Assembly: GCF_900117425.1 (NCBI RefSeq)
Contig: NZ_FPEH01000034.1
Span: forward strand, 1-64,000
From: Novosphingobium sp. NDB2Meth1
GTDB taxonomy: Bacteria > Pseudomonadota > Alphaproteobacteria > Sphingomonadales > Sphingomonadaceae
Direction of reading: 5' to 3'
Length of the DNA: 64,000 nt
Shown piece by piece: positions 39,568 through 49,225 of the stretch. A model generated the notes under the pieces. That model saw nothing but the letters and a program-made list of their open reading frames with translations. It searched no databases and was not told where the DNA came from. Numbering within the stretch: the first letter of the stretch is position 1; the number at the start of each line of letters is the position of its first letter. Both the position numbers and the translations under genes were made by a program.

Positions 39568-42500
39568 ATGCGCCGTGCCCTGCTTGCAACAACGGCGCTC
39601 ATCGCCGCCATCACCGGCATATCAGGTGGCGCCGCAGCGGCCGAAGGACGCGAGCCGCCGCGTCTGCTGCAGCATCCCAGCCTTTCCGCTACCGAGATCG
39701 CCTTCGACTACGCCGGCGCGATCTGGACTGTTCCGCGCGGCGGCGGCGCGGCGCGGGTCATCGCCACCGGGCAAGGAGACAACAGCGGGCCGGTATTTTC
39801 GCCCGACGGCACGATGATCGCCTTCACCGGCCGCTATGATGGCAACCGGGATGTCTATGTCGTGCCGGCCAGCGGCGGCGTGCCGCGACGGCTGACCTGG
39901 CACCCCGGACCCGACGTCGTGCTCGGCTGGTCGCCGGACGGCAAGAGCGTGCTTTTCCGCTCCTCGCGTGAGACGGTGCGCGATCTAATGCGCTTCTATC
40001 TCGTGCCGGTGGAAGGCGGTGATCCCCGCCCGGTGCCGCTGCCCTCGGGCGATACGGGTGCACTGAGCGGGGACGGCAGCCATATCGCCTATACCCCGTT
40101 CAACCAGTGGCAGCCGGCGTGGAAGCAGTATCGCGGCGGGCAGACGGACCGGATCTGGATCGCTGATCTCAAAGACAGTTCGGTCGTCAAGATCCCGCGC
40201 GGGAATTCGAACGATCGCAATCCGATGTTCGTGGGCAGCGATGTCTACTTCCTCTCGGATCGTGACGGGCCGCGCACGCTCTATCGCTACAGCGCGAAGG
40301 AGGGGACGGTCAGCCAGGTCATCCGCAACGATCGCGGGTTTGACATGGCTTCCGCATCGGCCGGGCCGGGCGGGATCGTGATCGACCATTTCGGCAAGAT
40401 CGAGGTCTATGACCTTGCCAGCGGCACGGTTTCGCGCCCCGCCATCACCATCGGTGCCGAGGCGCCTTCGGTGCGGCCGCATATCAAGGACCTCGAAGCG
40501 GGCGATATCGCGGCCGCCGTGCTCACGCCGTCGGGCAAGCGCATGCTGGTGGAGGCACACGGGGAGATCCTCTCCGTCCCGGCCGAGAAGGGCGATACGC
40601 GCAACCTGACGCAGACGACCGGTGTGGCCGAGCGCGATCCCGCCGCCTCGCCCGATGGCAAGTCGGTGGCCTACTTCAGCGACGAGAGCGGTGAGTATGC
40701 GCTGCATATCCGTGCGGCGGACGGAACGGGGGCCGTGCGCAAGATCGATCTCGGCACGCCGGGTTCCTACTTCTATACGCCGCTGTGGTCGCCGGATTCA
40801 AAGCGCATCGTGTTCCATGACAAGCGGCTCAATCTGTGGCTGGTGGATGTGACGGCGGCGGCGCCCAAGCCGGTGAAGATCGCCACAGATCGCTATGACA
40901 GTCCGGACTTCAATTTCGATCCGGCCTGGTCGCCCGACAGCCGCTATCTTGCCTATGCGGTGCAGGGGGCCAATCACCTCCACACGATCATGATCCACAC
41001 GGTCGCGACCGGAATGTCGCAAGCGCTCACCGACGGAATGAGCGATGCCGTCTCGCCCCGCTTCGATGCGGGCGGCGAGGTGCTCTATTTCATCGCGAAC
41101 ACGAGCCGGGGTCTGGGTGCAGGCTGGCTGGACATGTCGAGCCTCGGCCGGGCCACCGAAGGCGCGGTCTACGCCGCCGTGCTGCGCAAGGACGGCGCTG
41201 CGCCGACCGCACCGCAGAGCGACGAGGAGGGCGCGGGCGATTCCAAGGATGGGGCCAAGGACAGCGCCAAGGCCGACGCCGGCATGGGCAAGGGCAAGAG
41301 CAAGGACGATGCGAAGGCTGCCAAGGCGCCGAAGCCGGTTCAGATCGATTTTGCCGGGCTCGACCAGCGCATCGTCGCGCTTGGCTTGCCGGTGGCGCCT
41401 TATGTCGGGCTCCTTGCGGGCGAGGCGGGAGCCGTGCTCGCGGTTACCGCACCGGTCGTGTTCACCGATCGCGATCTGACCGACGAAAGCGGTGCGCCGG
41501 TGCCGGTGTCAGTGGTGCGCTACGACGCCAAGGCGCGCAAGCCCGCCACACTGATTGAGGGAGCTGACGCCGGCTCGGTGTCGGTTTCGGCGGACGGCAA
41601 GAAGATCCTTTTCGCGAAACGGGGCGAGCGGTTCCTCGTCTCGTCCGAAGCCCCGGCGGATGCCTCGGCCAAACCCGCGCCAGCCGCGGTGAAGTTCGCT
41701 GCGGCCATCCCGGTCGATCCGATGGCCGAATGGCGGCAGATGTACCGAGAGGTCTGGCGTGTCCAGCGGGACTTCCTCTACGATCCCAAGGCGCACGGGC
41801 TTGATCTTGCCAAGGCGGCGAAGCTCTATGAGCCGTTCCTCGCCGGCCTTGGCAGCCGGGGCGAGCTTAACGCGCTGTTCGAGGAAATGACCGGGCATAT
41901 CGGGCTTGGCCACACCTTCGTGAACGGCGGCGAGGGACCGAAGCAGAGCACGGTGAGCACGGGCTTGCTCGGCGCCGATTTCGAGCTGGCCAACGGGCAT
42001 TACCGCTTCCGCAATGTGCTCAAGGGCGAGAGCTGGAACCCGCAGCTGCAGGCTCCGCTGGCCCAGCCCGGCGCCGAGGTGAAGGCCGGCGAGTATCTGC
42101 TTGCGATCAATGGCCGCCCGGTCGACACCGGTTTCGAGGTCTACAAGGGCTTTGAAGGGCTCGCCGGCAAGCAGACCGTGCTGACCGTGGGGCCCACGCC
42201 CGATGGCAAGGGCTCGCGCGACGTCAAGGTCGTGCCGATTGCGCGCGACATTCCGCTGCGGCTGCACAGCTGGATGGAGGCCAACCGGCGGCAGGTCGAT
42301 CAGCTTTCGGGTGGCAAGCTGGGTTATGTCTATCTGCCTGACACCGCCGGCGGCGGCTTTGCCAACTTCAACCGCTATTACTTCGCGCAGGTCGGCAAGC
42401 AGGGGATGATCATCGACGAGCGGTTCAACCATGGCGGCGATATTGCCGACTTCATCGTCGACCAGCTCAAACGCACGCCGCAAATGGTCAATTCCACCCG

Positions 42501-42939
42501 CGAAGGCGAACCGATGGTGGAGCCGGCGCAGGCGATCTTCGGCCCCAAGGTCATGCTGATCAACCAGATGTCAGGCTCCGGCGGTGATGCGTTGCCCTGG
42601 CTTTTCCGGAAAGCCGGTGTGGGGACGCTGGTCGGCACGCGCACCTGGGGCGGTCTGGTCGGCATCGGCCTTTACCCTACGCTGATGGATGGCGGCGTGG
42701 TCACCGCGCCGCGCTGGGCGATCTACGGCACCGCAGGGCAGTGGGAGGTCGAGAACATCGGCATTCCGCCCGATGTGGAAGTCGAGCAGGATCCGGCGCA
42801 GGTCAGGCTGGGGCATGACCCGCAGCTCGAAGCGGGCGTACGCATCGCGCTTGATGCCCTCGCCAAATCGCCGCCGCCGACTTTCGTCCAGCCGCCCGCG
42901 CCGGACAAGAAGCCGGTCCTGCCTGACACAATCGACTAG
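39568..42939 (+). CDS. Tricorn-protease-like exported S41 peptidase
   Basis: A 1123-residue protein with signal peptide (about 1-25, ending AAAA). TolB/WD-like beta-propeller blades cover roughly 30-560 (repeated FSPDGTMIAF, SPDGKSV, SPDSRYLAYA). A Lys/Asp-rich linker near 555-590 and a PDZ-like segment are followed by the S41 core, with nucleophile S1004 in MSGSGGDALPW and GHIGLGHTFV as a likely histidine region. Tricorn-family enzymes trim peptides in a large assembly. Here the signal peptide points to the periplasm. GGAGGA precedes the ATG and is inside an inverted repeat. Confidence 0.9.
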   Translation: MRRALLATTALIAAITGISGGAAAAEGREPPRLLQHPSLSATEIAFDYAGAIWTVPRGGGAARVIATGQGDNSGPVFSPDGTMIAFTGRYDGNRDVYVVPASGGVPRRLTWHPGPDVVLGWSPDGKSVLFRSSRETVRDLMRFYLVPVEGGDPRPVPLPSGDTGALSGDGSHIAYTPFNQWQPAWKQYRGGQTDRIWIADLKDSSVVKIPRGNSNDRNPMFVGSDVYFLSDRDGPRTLYRYSAKEGTVSQVIRNDRGFDMASASAGPGGIVIDHFGKIEVYDLASGTVSRPAITIGAEAPSVRPHIKDLEAGDIAAAVLTPSGKRMLVEAHGEILSVPAEKGDTRNLTQTTGVAERDPAASPDGKSVAYFSDESGEYALHIRAADGTGAVRKIDLGTPGSYFYTPLWSPDSKRIVFHDKRLNLWLVDVTAAAPKPVKIATDRYDSPDFNFDPAWSPDSRYLAYAVQGANHLHTIMIHTVATGMSQALTDGMSDAVSPRFDAGGEVLYFIANTSRGLGAGWLDMSSLGRATEGAVYAAVLRKDGAAPTAPQSDEEGAGDSKDGAKDSAKADAGMGKGKSKDDAKAAKAPKPVQIDFAGLDQRIVALGLPVAPYVGLLAGEAGAVLAVTAPVVFTDRDLTDESGAPVPVSVVRYDAKARKPATLIEGADAGSVSVSADGKKILFAKRGERFLVSSEAPADASAKPAPAAVKFAAAIPVDPMAEWRQMYREVWRVQRDFLYDPKAHGLDLAKAAKLYEPFLAGLGSRGELNALFEEMTGHIGLGHTFVNGGEGPKQSTVSTGLLGADFELANGHYRFRNVLKGESWNPQLQAPLAQPGAEVKAGEYLLAINGRPVDTGFEVYKGFEGLAGKQTVLTVGPTPDGKGSRDVKVVPIARDIPLRLHSWMEANRRQVDQLSGGKLGYVYLPDTAGGGFANFNRYYFAQVGKQGMIIDERFNHGGDIADFIVDQLKRTPQMVNSTREGEPMVEPAQAIFGPKVMLINQMSGSGGDALPWLFRKAGVGTLVGTRTWGGLVGIGLYPTLMDGGVVTAPRWAIYGTAGQWEVENIGIPPDVEVEQDPAQVRLGHDPQLEAGVRIALDALAKSPPPTFVQPPAPDKKPVLPDTID

Positions 42940-43182
42940 GTAAAACTTCGCAGGCGATGCGAAAGCATACCGCCGAGGCTGCGATGCTGCCTCAGCGAGG
43001 CCGGAATGGCGCAATTCTGCGCACCGAACCCGGTCTCGCTGGCCGCGCATCGGTAATCCGGCTGGGGAGAAAATTAACCCTTATCGGTTAACCCGTCCCG
43101 CAACGGATTGGACTGCATCCGCCGGGCCCGAGCGCAGCGCTGCCGCTGCGCCTGGCCCGGCGCGGTGCATGCGGGGACCAGA

Positions 43183-46100
43183 ATGGTTGAAATCGTCAAA
43201 ACGGGCGGCGAGTTTCTCGTCAACACGCAGACCGCCGGCTTTCAGGAACTACCCTCGATCGCAGGGCTGACGGGCGGCGGCTTTGTTGCGACCTGGACGG
43301 ACTATTCGGCCGCCAGCGGCATCGGTATCGCCAAAGCGCAGCTTTACAGTGCGGCGGGTGCCAAGGTGGGCGGCGAGTTCGCGGTGGCAAGCGGCGCGGC
43401 GACCGACCAGTCGTTCCCGACCGTCACCAATCTCGCGAACGGCGGGTTCGTGGTGACGTGGACCGAGGCGGGCGTCCAATCGGACTACAAGATCCGGGCG
43501 CAGGTCTACAACGCGAGCGGCGCGGTGGTGACTCCGGCGTTCCTCGTCAACACCACGACCTGGACGCAGCAGGGCGGCAACAACCTGCCGGGCAACCATA
43601 ACCCGACGATAACCGGTCTTTCCGGCGGCGGTTTCGTGGTGACATGGCAGGACTATGCCGGGACGGCGGGCGACGCGAGCGGGGCAGGGATCCTCTCGCA
43701 GCTCTACAGCGCGGCGGGGGCGCCGCTTGGCGGGATCGTGCGGGTCAACACCCAGACGACCGGCGACCAGACCCAGCCGACCGTGACCAGCCTTGCGAAC
43801 GGCGGCTATGTCGTGACGTGGATGGACACGGCTTCGACCGACACGGTGATGAAGGCGCAGATATTCAGCGCGGCCGGCGTGCGGGTCGGCGGCGAGATTG
43901 CGGTCGATGCCAAGGTTCTCAACGATCAGGCGCTGCCGGTGGTGACGGGGCTCGCGACCGGCGGGTTCGTGGTGGCGTGGCAGGATTCCAATCCGGCCAG
44001 CGGCGATCCCGATACGCTGATCCGCGCGCAGGTGTTCAGCGCCGCGGGCGCCAAGGTGGGCGCATCGCTGGTGGTAAGCGACACCACTGCGGGCGAGCGT
44101 GACTTCCCCTCGATCGCCGGGCTGCCCAATGGCGGATTCGTGGTGACGTGGCAGTACTTCGTCAGTCCGACGGACAGCGACATCAAGGCGCAGGTCTTCG
44201 ATGGCGACGGCACCAAGCTGGGCAGCGAGATGCTGATCAACTCGGTGACCGCAGGCTATCAGGAGCGCCCGGTGATCGCGAGCGTGACCGGCGACGGCTT
44301 CGTCATCGCGTGGGGCGATGGCAGCGGCCTTGGCGGTGATGCGGACGGGACGAGCATCAAGGCGCAGCTCTTCAACTACGGCGCCTACAACGTGATCACT
44401 GGTACCGACGGGGTCGATGCGCTGACCGGTACGAGCCGCGATGACCACCTGATCGGCCTCGCAAGCAACGACACGCTGACCGGGCTTGGCGGCAATGACC
44501 TGCTAGATGGCGGCACTGACAACGACACGATGATCGGCGGGCTGGGCAACGACACGTATGTGGTCGATGCGGCGGGCGATGTGGTGACCGAGCTTGCCGG
44601 CGAAGGCACCGACACGGTTCAGACGACGCTGGCCAGCTATACGCTGGGCAACAACGTCGAGAACCTGACGTTCACCAACAATGCCGCGCATACCGGCATC
44701 GGCAATGCGCTGAACAACGTGCTCACCGGCGGCGGCGGGGCAGATATCCTCAATGGCAATGCCGGTGCGGACCGCATGGTCGGCGGGCTGGGCAACGACA
44801 CGTATTACGTCGACAACGCAGGCGACACGACGGTCGAGGCGGCGGGCGGGGGGACCGATACGGTGCTCGCCTCGATCAGCTGGACACTGGCAGCGAATGT
44901 CGAGAACCTGACGTTGGGTGGCACAGCGGCGATCAACGGCACCGGCAACGGCGATGCGAACGTGATCACCGGCAACGGCGCGAACAATGTGCTGACGGGG
45001 GGCGGCGGCAACGACACGCTGAACGGCGCTGCCGGGGCCGACACGATGATCGGGGGCCTTGGCAATGACAGCTATGCTGTCGACAACCTGGGCGACGTGA
45101 CGACCGAAGCCGCGGGCGAGGGGACGGACACGGTCGCGGCCGCGATCACGTGGACTCTGGCGGCCAATCTCGAGAACCTGACGCTGTCCGGTTCGGCGGC
45201 GATCAATGGCACCGGCAATGACGATGCCAACGTGATCCTCGGCAATACAGCGGGCAACGTGCTGACCGGCAATGGCGGCAACGACACGCTGAACGGCGGC
45301 GCGGGCGCGGACACGATGGCCGGCGGACTGGGAGACGACAGCTACGTCGTCGACAACGTTGGCGATGTGGTGACCGAGCTCGCCGGGCAGGGCACCGACC
45401 TGGTGACCTCGTCGATTGCATGGACGCTGGGCGCGAACTTCGAAAACCTGACGCTGACCGGCAGCGCGACGATAAACGGCACCGGCAACAGCGCGGACAA
45501 TGTGATCATCGGCAACTCGGCCAACAACGTGCTCACGGGCTTCGGCGGCAATGACACGCTGAACGGCGGTTCGGGCAGCGACACCATGATCGGCGGGGAG
45601 GGCGACGATACCTATGTCGTCGATTCGACCGGCGATGTCGTCACGGAACTGGCGGGCGCGGGCACTGATGTCGTTCAGACGACGCTTTCAAGCTACACGC
45701 TGGCGGCGAATGTCGAAACCCTGATCTTCACCAACTCTTCGGCGCACACCGGCATCGGGAATGCGCTGAACAACGTGATCAGCGGCAATGCCGGGAACGA
45801 TACGCTGAACGGCGGCGCGGGTGCGGACACGATGCTCGGCGGCTTCGGCAACGACAGCTATATGGTGGATGACGCCGGCGACCTGGTGACCGAGTTTGCC
45901 GGGCAGGGCACCGATCTGGTGACGGCGTCGGTAAGCTATGCGCTTTCCGCCAATGTCGAGAACCTGACGCTTTCGGGCACCGCGGCGATCAGCGGCACCG
46001 GCAACAACGATGCCAACGTGATCACCGGCAATTCGGGCGCAAACGTCCTGACTGGCCTTGGCGGCAACGATACGCTGAATGGCGGGTCGGGCAATGACAC

Positions 46101-47532
46101 GCTGATCGGCGGGCTGGGCGATGACATCTATGTCGTCGATGCGGCGGGCGATGTGGTGACCGAACTTGCGGGCGAGGGCACGGATACCGTGCAGACGACG
46201 CTCGCGAGCTATACACTGGCGGCCAATGTCGAGCGGCTGACCTTCACCAACAGCGCGACGCACAGCGGCATCGGCAATGCGCTGAACAATGTGCTGACGG
46301 GCAACACCGGAAGTGACACGCTCGATGGTGGCGCAGGGGCCGACACGCTCATCGGCGGCGCGGGCAACGACAGCTATGTGGTCGACAACGTCGGCGACGT
46401 GACTACCGAACTGGCGGCGCAGGGCACCGACCTTGTGACGGCCTCGATCAGCTGGACGCTGGCGGCCAATATCGAGAACCTGACGCTTTCGGGCACGGCG
46501 GCGATCAATGGCACCGGCACGAACGATGCCAATGTGATCACCGGCAACAGCGCGAGCAATGTGCTGACCGGCCTCGGCGGCAATGACACGCTCAACGGGG
46601 GCGGCGGGAACGACACCCTGATCGGCGGCATGGGCGATGACATCTACGTCGTCGACGCGGCCGGCGACGTGGTGACCGAGCTCGCCGGCGAGGGCACCGA
46701 CACCGTGCAGACGACCCTTGCCAGCTACACGCTTGGCGCCAATGTCGAGCGGCTGACTTTCACCAACAACGTCACCCACAGCGGTATCGGCAATGCGCTC
46801 GACAACGTGCTGACGGGCAACTCCGGCAGCGACACGCTGGACGGCGGCCTCGGGGCGGATACGCTGATCGGCGGCAGCGGCAACGACAGCTATCTGGTCG
46901 ACAATGTGGGTGACGTCACGACAGAGGCCGCGGGCGGCGGGACTGATCTCGTTACCGCCTCGCTCAGCTGGACGCTGGCGCTCAATGTCGAGAACCTGAC
47001 GCTTGCGGGCAGTTCGGCGATCGACGGGACGGGCAATACGCTCGACAACGTGCTGACGGGCAACAGCGCCAACAACCTGCTCTCGGGCCTTGATGGCAAC
47101 GATACGCTGACCGGCGGGTTGGGCAACGACAGCTTGCAGGGCGGTATCGGCAACGACCGGCTTGTCGGCGGGGCGGGGAATGACCTGCTGAACGGCGGCG
47201 CGGGGACGGATACCTTCGTTTTCGATACCGCGCCGAATGCGGCGACCAACCTTGATACCGTGCAGGACTTCACTTCCGGCACGGACAAGCTCTCGTTCAG
47301 CCGTGCGGTCTTCACAGCCTTCTCGTCGACGGGCGCTATCAGCACCGATGCGTTCTGGTCCGGTGCGGGGGTGAACGCCGCGCACGATGCGACCGACCGG
47401 TTCATCTACAACACCACGACCGGGGCGCTATGGTATGACGCGGACGGGACAGGTGCGACTGCGGCGGTGCAGGTGGCTGTGCTGACGGGCGCGCCGGCGT
47501 TGGCGTTCACGGATTTCCTGATTGCGGTCTGA
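43183..47532 (+). CDS. Large RTX-type calcium-binding secreted protein with N-terminal seven-fold repeat
   Basis: A 1449-residue acidic protein without an N-terminal signal peptide. Residues 1-400 hold seven repeats of about 55-60 residues, each with a GGFVVTW-like strand, compatible with a seven-bladed propeller. Residues about 405-1345 hold ten units of about 85 residues, each joining RTX nonapeptides (GGxGNDxL) to a GNDSYVVDNxGD segment. The last 100 residues (TFVFDTAPN to FLIAV) resemble the serralysin C-terminal domain used for type I secretion. GGGGA precedes the ATG. It is likely a surface or extracellular adhesin-like protein; no protease HExxH or secretion genes are nearby. The 243-bp gap before it shows no gene. 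Confidence 0.88.
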   Translation: MVEIVKTGGEFLVNTQTAGFQELPSIAGLTGGGFVATWTDYSAASGIGIAKAQLYSAAGAKVGGEFAVASGAATDQSFPTVTNLANGGFVVTWTEAGVQSDYKIRAQVYNASGAVVTPAFLVNTTTWTQQGGNNLPGNHNPTITGLSGGGFVVTWQDYAGTAGDASGAGILSQLYSAAGAPLGGIVRVNTQTTGDQTQPTVTSLANGGYVVTWMDTASTDTVMKAQIFSAAGVRVGGEIAVDAKVLNDQALPVVTGLATGGFVVAWQDSNPASGDPDTLIRAQVFSAAGAKVGASLVVSDTTAGERDFPSIAGLPNGGFVVTWQYFVSPTDSDIKAQVFDGDGTKLGSEMLINSVTAGYQERPVIASVTGDGFVIAWGDGSGLGGDADGTSIKAQLFNYGAYNVITGTDGVDALTGTSRDDHLIGLASNDTLTGLGGNDLLDGGTDNDTMIGGLGNDTYVVDAAGDVVTELAGEGTDTVQTTLASYTLGNNVENLTFTNNAAHTGIGNALNNVLTGGGGADILNGNAGADRMVGGLGNDTYYVDNAGDTTVEAAGGGTDTVLASISWTLAANVENLTLGGTAAINGTGNGDANVITGNGANNVLTGGGGNDTLNGAAGADTMIGGLGNDSYAVDNLGDVTTEAAGEGTDTVAAAITWTLAANLENLTLSGSAAINGTGNDDANVILGNTAGNVLTGNGGNDTLNGGAGADTMAGGLGDDSYVVDNVGDVVTELAGQGTDLVTSSIAWTLGANFENLTLTGSATINGTGNSADNVIIGNSANNVLTGFGGNDTLNGGSGSDTMIGGEGDDTYVVDSTGDVVTELAGAGTDVVQTTLSSYTLAANVETLIFTNSSAHTGIGNALNNVISGNAGNDTLNGGAGADTMLGGFGNDSYMVDDAGDLVTEFAGQGTDLVTASVSYALSANVENLTLSGTAAISGTGNNDANVITGNSGANVLTGLGGNDTLNGGSGNDTLIGGLGDDIYVVDAAGDVVTELAGEGTDTVQTTLASYTLAANVERLTFTNSATHSGIGNALNNVLTGNTGSDTLDGGAGADTLIGGAGNDSYVVDNVGDVTTELAAQGTDLVTASISWTLAANIENLTLSGTAAINGTGTNDANVITGNSASNVLTGLGGNDTLNGGGGNDTLIGGMGDDIYVVDAAGDVVTELAGEGTDTVQTTLASYTLGANVERLTFTNNVTHSGIGNALDNVLTGNSGSDTLDGGLGADTLIGGSGNDSYLVDNVGDVTTEAAGGGTDLVTASLSWTLALNVENLTLAGSSAIDGTGNTLDNVLTGNSANNLLSGLDGNDTLTGGLGNDSLQGGIGNDRLVGGAGNDLLNGGAGTDTFVFDTAPNAATNLDTVQDFTSGTDKLSFSRAVFTAFSSTGAISTDAFWSGAGVNAAHDATDRFIYNTTTGALWYDADGTGATAAVQVAVLTGAPALAFTDFLIAV

Positions 47533-47534
47533 GG

Positions 47535-47777
47535 CTACCCGGCGATCAGCTCCTGCAATCCTGCTTCGGCCGCTTCGGCTTCGGCGATCAGGCGGTGGAG
47601 CGCTGCGGCCACATCGGTCAGCAAGCCCGGGCTGAGCGGTCGTTCGCCATTGATGAACCGGCGGATGGCGCGCTCGTCGATATGCAGCCGGCGCGAGGCA
47701 GCGGTGACCCCGCCGAGCACCTGGATGCAGTGCGCGAAGTGGTCGCGCACAGCGGCATCCGGGGCGGGGCCGCTCAT
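47535..47777 (-). CDS. Small helix-turn-helix-like protein
   Basis: An 80-residue protein, MSGPAPDAAVRDHFAHCIQV and onward, with a plausible Cro-like helix-turn-helix (GGVTAASRRLHIDERAIRRF, then INGERPLSP). The ATG at 47777 overlaps the chorismate mutase stop as ATGA, so it is translated as the second gene of that pair. Its stop lies 2 bases from the stop of the giant RTX gene. No specific target is known. Confidence 0.65.
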   Translation of the reverse strand: MSGPAPDAAVRDHFAHCIQVLGGVTAASRRLHIDERAIRRFINGERPLSPGLLTDVAAALHRLIAEAEAAEAGLQELIAG

Positions 47778-48067
47778 GGCGCTACACCGCCGGCCGCCTG
47801 CTCGTGGTGGCGGATCACTTCCTGGATGATGAAGCGCAGGAACTTCTCGCTGAATTCGGGATCGAGCTTGGCATCGACCGCGAGCGCGCGCAGGCGGGCG
47901 ATCTGGCGCTCCTCGCGGCCGGGGTCGCTGGCGGGGAGCTGGTGCGCGGCCTTGTAGGCCCCGACCGCCTGAGTGATGCGGAATCGCTCGGCCAGAATGT
48001 GGATCATCGCCGCGTCGATATTGTCGATGGACTGGCGGTAACCTGCCAGCACCGGGTCTTCGCTCAT
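47774..48067 (-). CDS. Chorismate mutase (AroQ class)
   Basis: A 97-residue all-helical chorismate mutase converting chorismate to prephenate for phenylalanine and tyrosine. The pattern RQSIDNIDAAMIHILAERF, then VGAYKAAH with the active-site lysine and DPGREERQIARL, is typical of AroQ monofunctional enzymes. GGAGA lies upstream of the ATG at 48067. A longer in-frame reading is shadow of the divergent prenyl synthase gene. It is followed by a coupled helix-turn-helix gene. Confidence 0.88.
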   Translation of the reverse strand: MSEDPVLAGYRQSIDNIDAAMIHILAERFRITQAVGAYKAAHQLPASDPGREERQIARLRALAVDAKLDPEFSEKFLRFIIQEVIRHHEQAAGGVAP

Positions 48068-48169
48068 CCCAAATCTCCGTCCATCCGCCCCACCGCGTGG
48101 CGCCCCAAGCCCACTCTGGCACAACTTGCATCTTGCCAAGCGGCGGTGGGCAGGCCAAGCGAGCGGCAA

Positions 48170-49183
48170 ATGACAGCAACCATCCACTCGATCCCCCGCC
48201 GCGCCGAGCCGTCGCTGCAGCCGCTCATGGCGCTCGTGGCCGATGGCATGAACAGTGTCAACGAAGTGATCCTCGGCCGGATGCAATCGCGCATCCCGCT
48301 GATCCCGGCACTCGCTGGCCATCTCATCGCTGGCGGCGGCAAGCGCATGCGCCCGATGCTCACGCTCGCGAGCGCTTCACTGCTGGGATACGGCGGCAGC
48401 CGCCACTACAAGCTGGCGGCGACGGTCGAGTTCATTCACACCGCCACGTTGCTGCACGACGACGTGGTCGATGGCTCTGGCATGCGGCGCGGCAAGCAGG
48501 CGGCCAACATCATCTATGGCAATCCGGCGACGGTGCTGGTGGGCGATTTCCTGTTCAGCCGCAGCTTCGAACTGATGGTCGAGGATGGCAGCCTCAAGGT
48601 GCTCAAGATCCTGTCGGGCGCTTCGGCGGTGATCGCCGAAGGCGAGGTCGACCAGCTCGTCGCGCAGCGGCAGGTGGAGACGAGCGAGGAACGCTACCTC
48701 GCGATCATCAACGCCAAGACCGCCGCGCTGTTTGCCGCCGCCTGCCGCATCGCCGCCGTGGTGGCGGAGCGCAGCGAGGCGGATGAACTGGCGCTCGACA
48801 GCTATGGCCGCAACCTCGGCATCGCGTTCCAGCTTGCGGACGATGCGATCGACTACGATTCGGACGCCTCTGAAATGGGCAAGGATCAGGGCGACGACTT
48901 CCGCGAGGGCAAGATGACCCTGCCGGTGATCCTCGCCTATGCGCGCGGCACGGCCGAGGAGCGCACGTTCTGGCAGGAAGCGATTGCGGGCGACCGCAAC
49001 AGCGATGCCGACTTGGCACAGGCGGTTGCGCTGATCCACAAGCATGAGGCGGTCAACGCCACGCGGGAGCGTGCGCGCTACTATGCCCAGCGGGCGATCG
49101 ATGCGATTGCCGCCTTCCCGCCAAGCGCGGCCAAGTCGGCGATGACCGAGGCGGCGGAATTCGCGGTGGCGCGGCGCTATTGA
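48170..49183 (+). CDS. Long-chain polyprenyl diphosphate synthase (ubiquinone side chain)
   Basis: A 337-residue trans-prenyltransferase. The first aspartate-rich motif is D97, D98 and D101 in LLHDDVVD, and the second is D224, D225 and D228 in QLADDAIDYD; GGGKRMRP binds diphosphate. It makes the octaprenyl to decaprenyl tail of ubiquinone; sphingomonads use Q-10, so decaprenyl is the likely product. The ATG at 48170 is chosen because family similarity begins there. It is divergent from chorismate mutase. Confidence 0.92.
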   Translation: MTATIHSIPRRAEPSLQPLMALVADGMNSVNEVILGRMQSRIPLIPALAGHLIAGGGKRMRPMLTLASASLLGYGGSRHYKLAATVEFIHTATLLHDDVVDGSGMRRGKQAANIIYGNPATVLVGDFLFSRSFELMVEDGSLKVLKILSGASAVIAEGEVDQLVAQRQVETSEERYLAIINAKTAALFAAACRIAAVVAERSEADELALDSYGRNLGIAFQLADDAIDYDSDASEMGKDQGDDFREGKMTLPVILAYARGTAEERTFWQEAIAGDRNSDADLAQAVALIHKHEAVNATRERARYYAQRAIDAIAAFPPSAAKSAMTEAAEFAVARRY

Positions 49184-49191
49184 TCGGTTTT

Positions 49192-49217
49192 CGGCGGGCG
49201 GGGGCCACTGCCCGCCG
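49192..49217. terminator. GC-rich hairpin between convergent genes, weak terminator candidate
   Basis: CGGCGGGC (49192-49199) pairs with GCCCGCCG (49210-49217). It sits between the prenyl synthase and aldo/keto reductase stops but lacks a T-run on either strand, so termination is only suggested by position. Confidence 0.3.
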
Positions 49218-49225
49218 GTGCCGGA

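Noticed and set aside
44500..47150. Regularly spaced repeats resembling a CRISPR or satellite array
   Set aside because: The about 255-bp period is in frame, encodes RTX units, and diverges at silent positions; it is protein-level repetition.
45688..47385. 565-codon frame antisense to the RTX repeat array
   Set aside because: Its internal repeats merely mirror those of the RTX gene.
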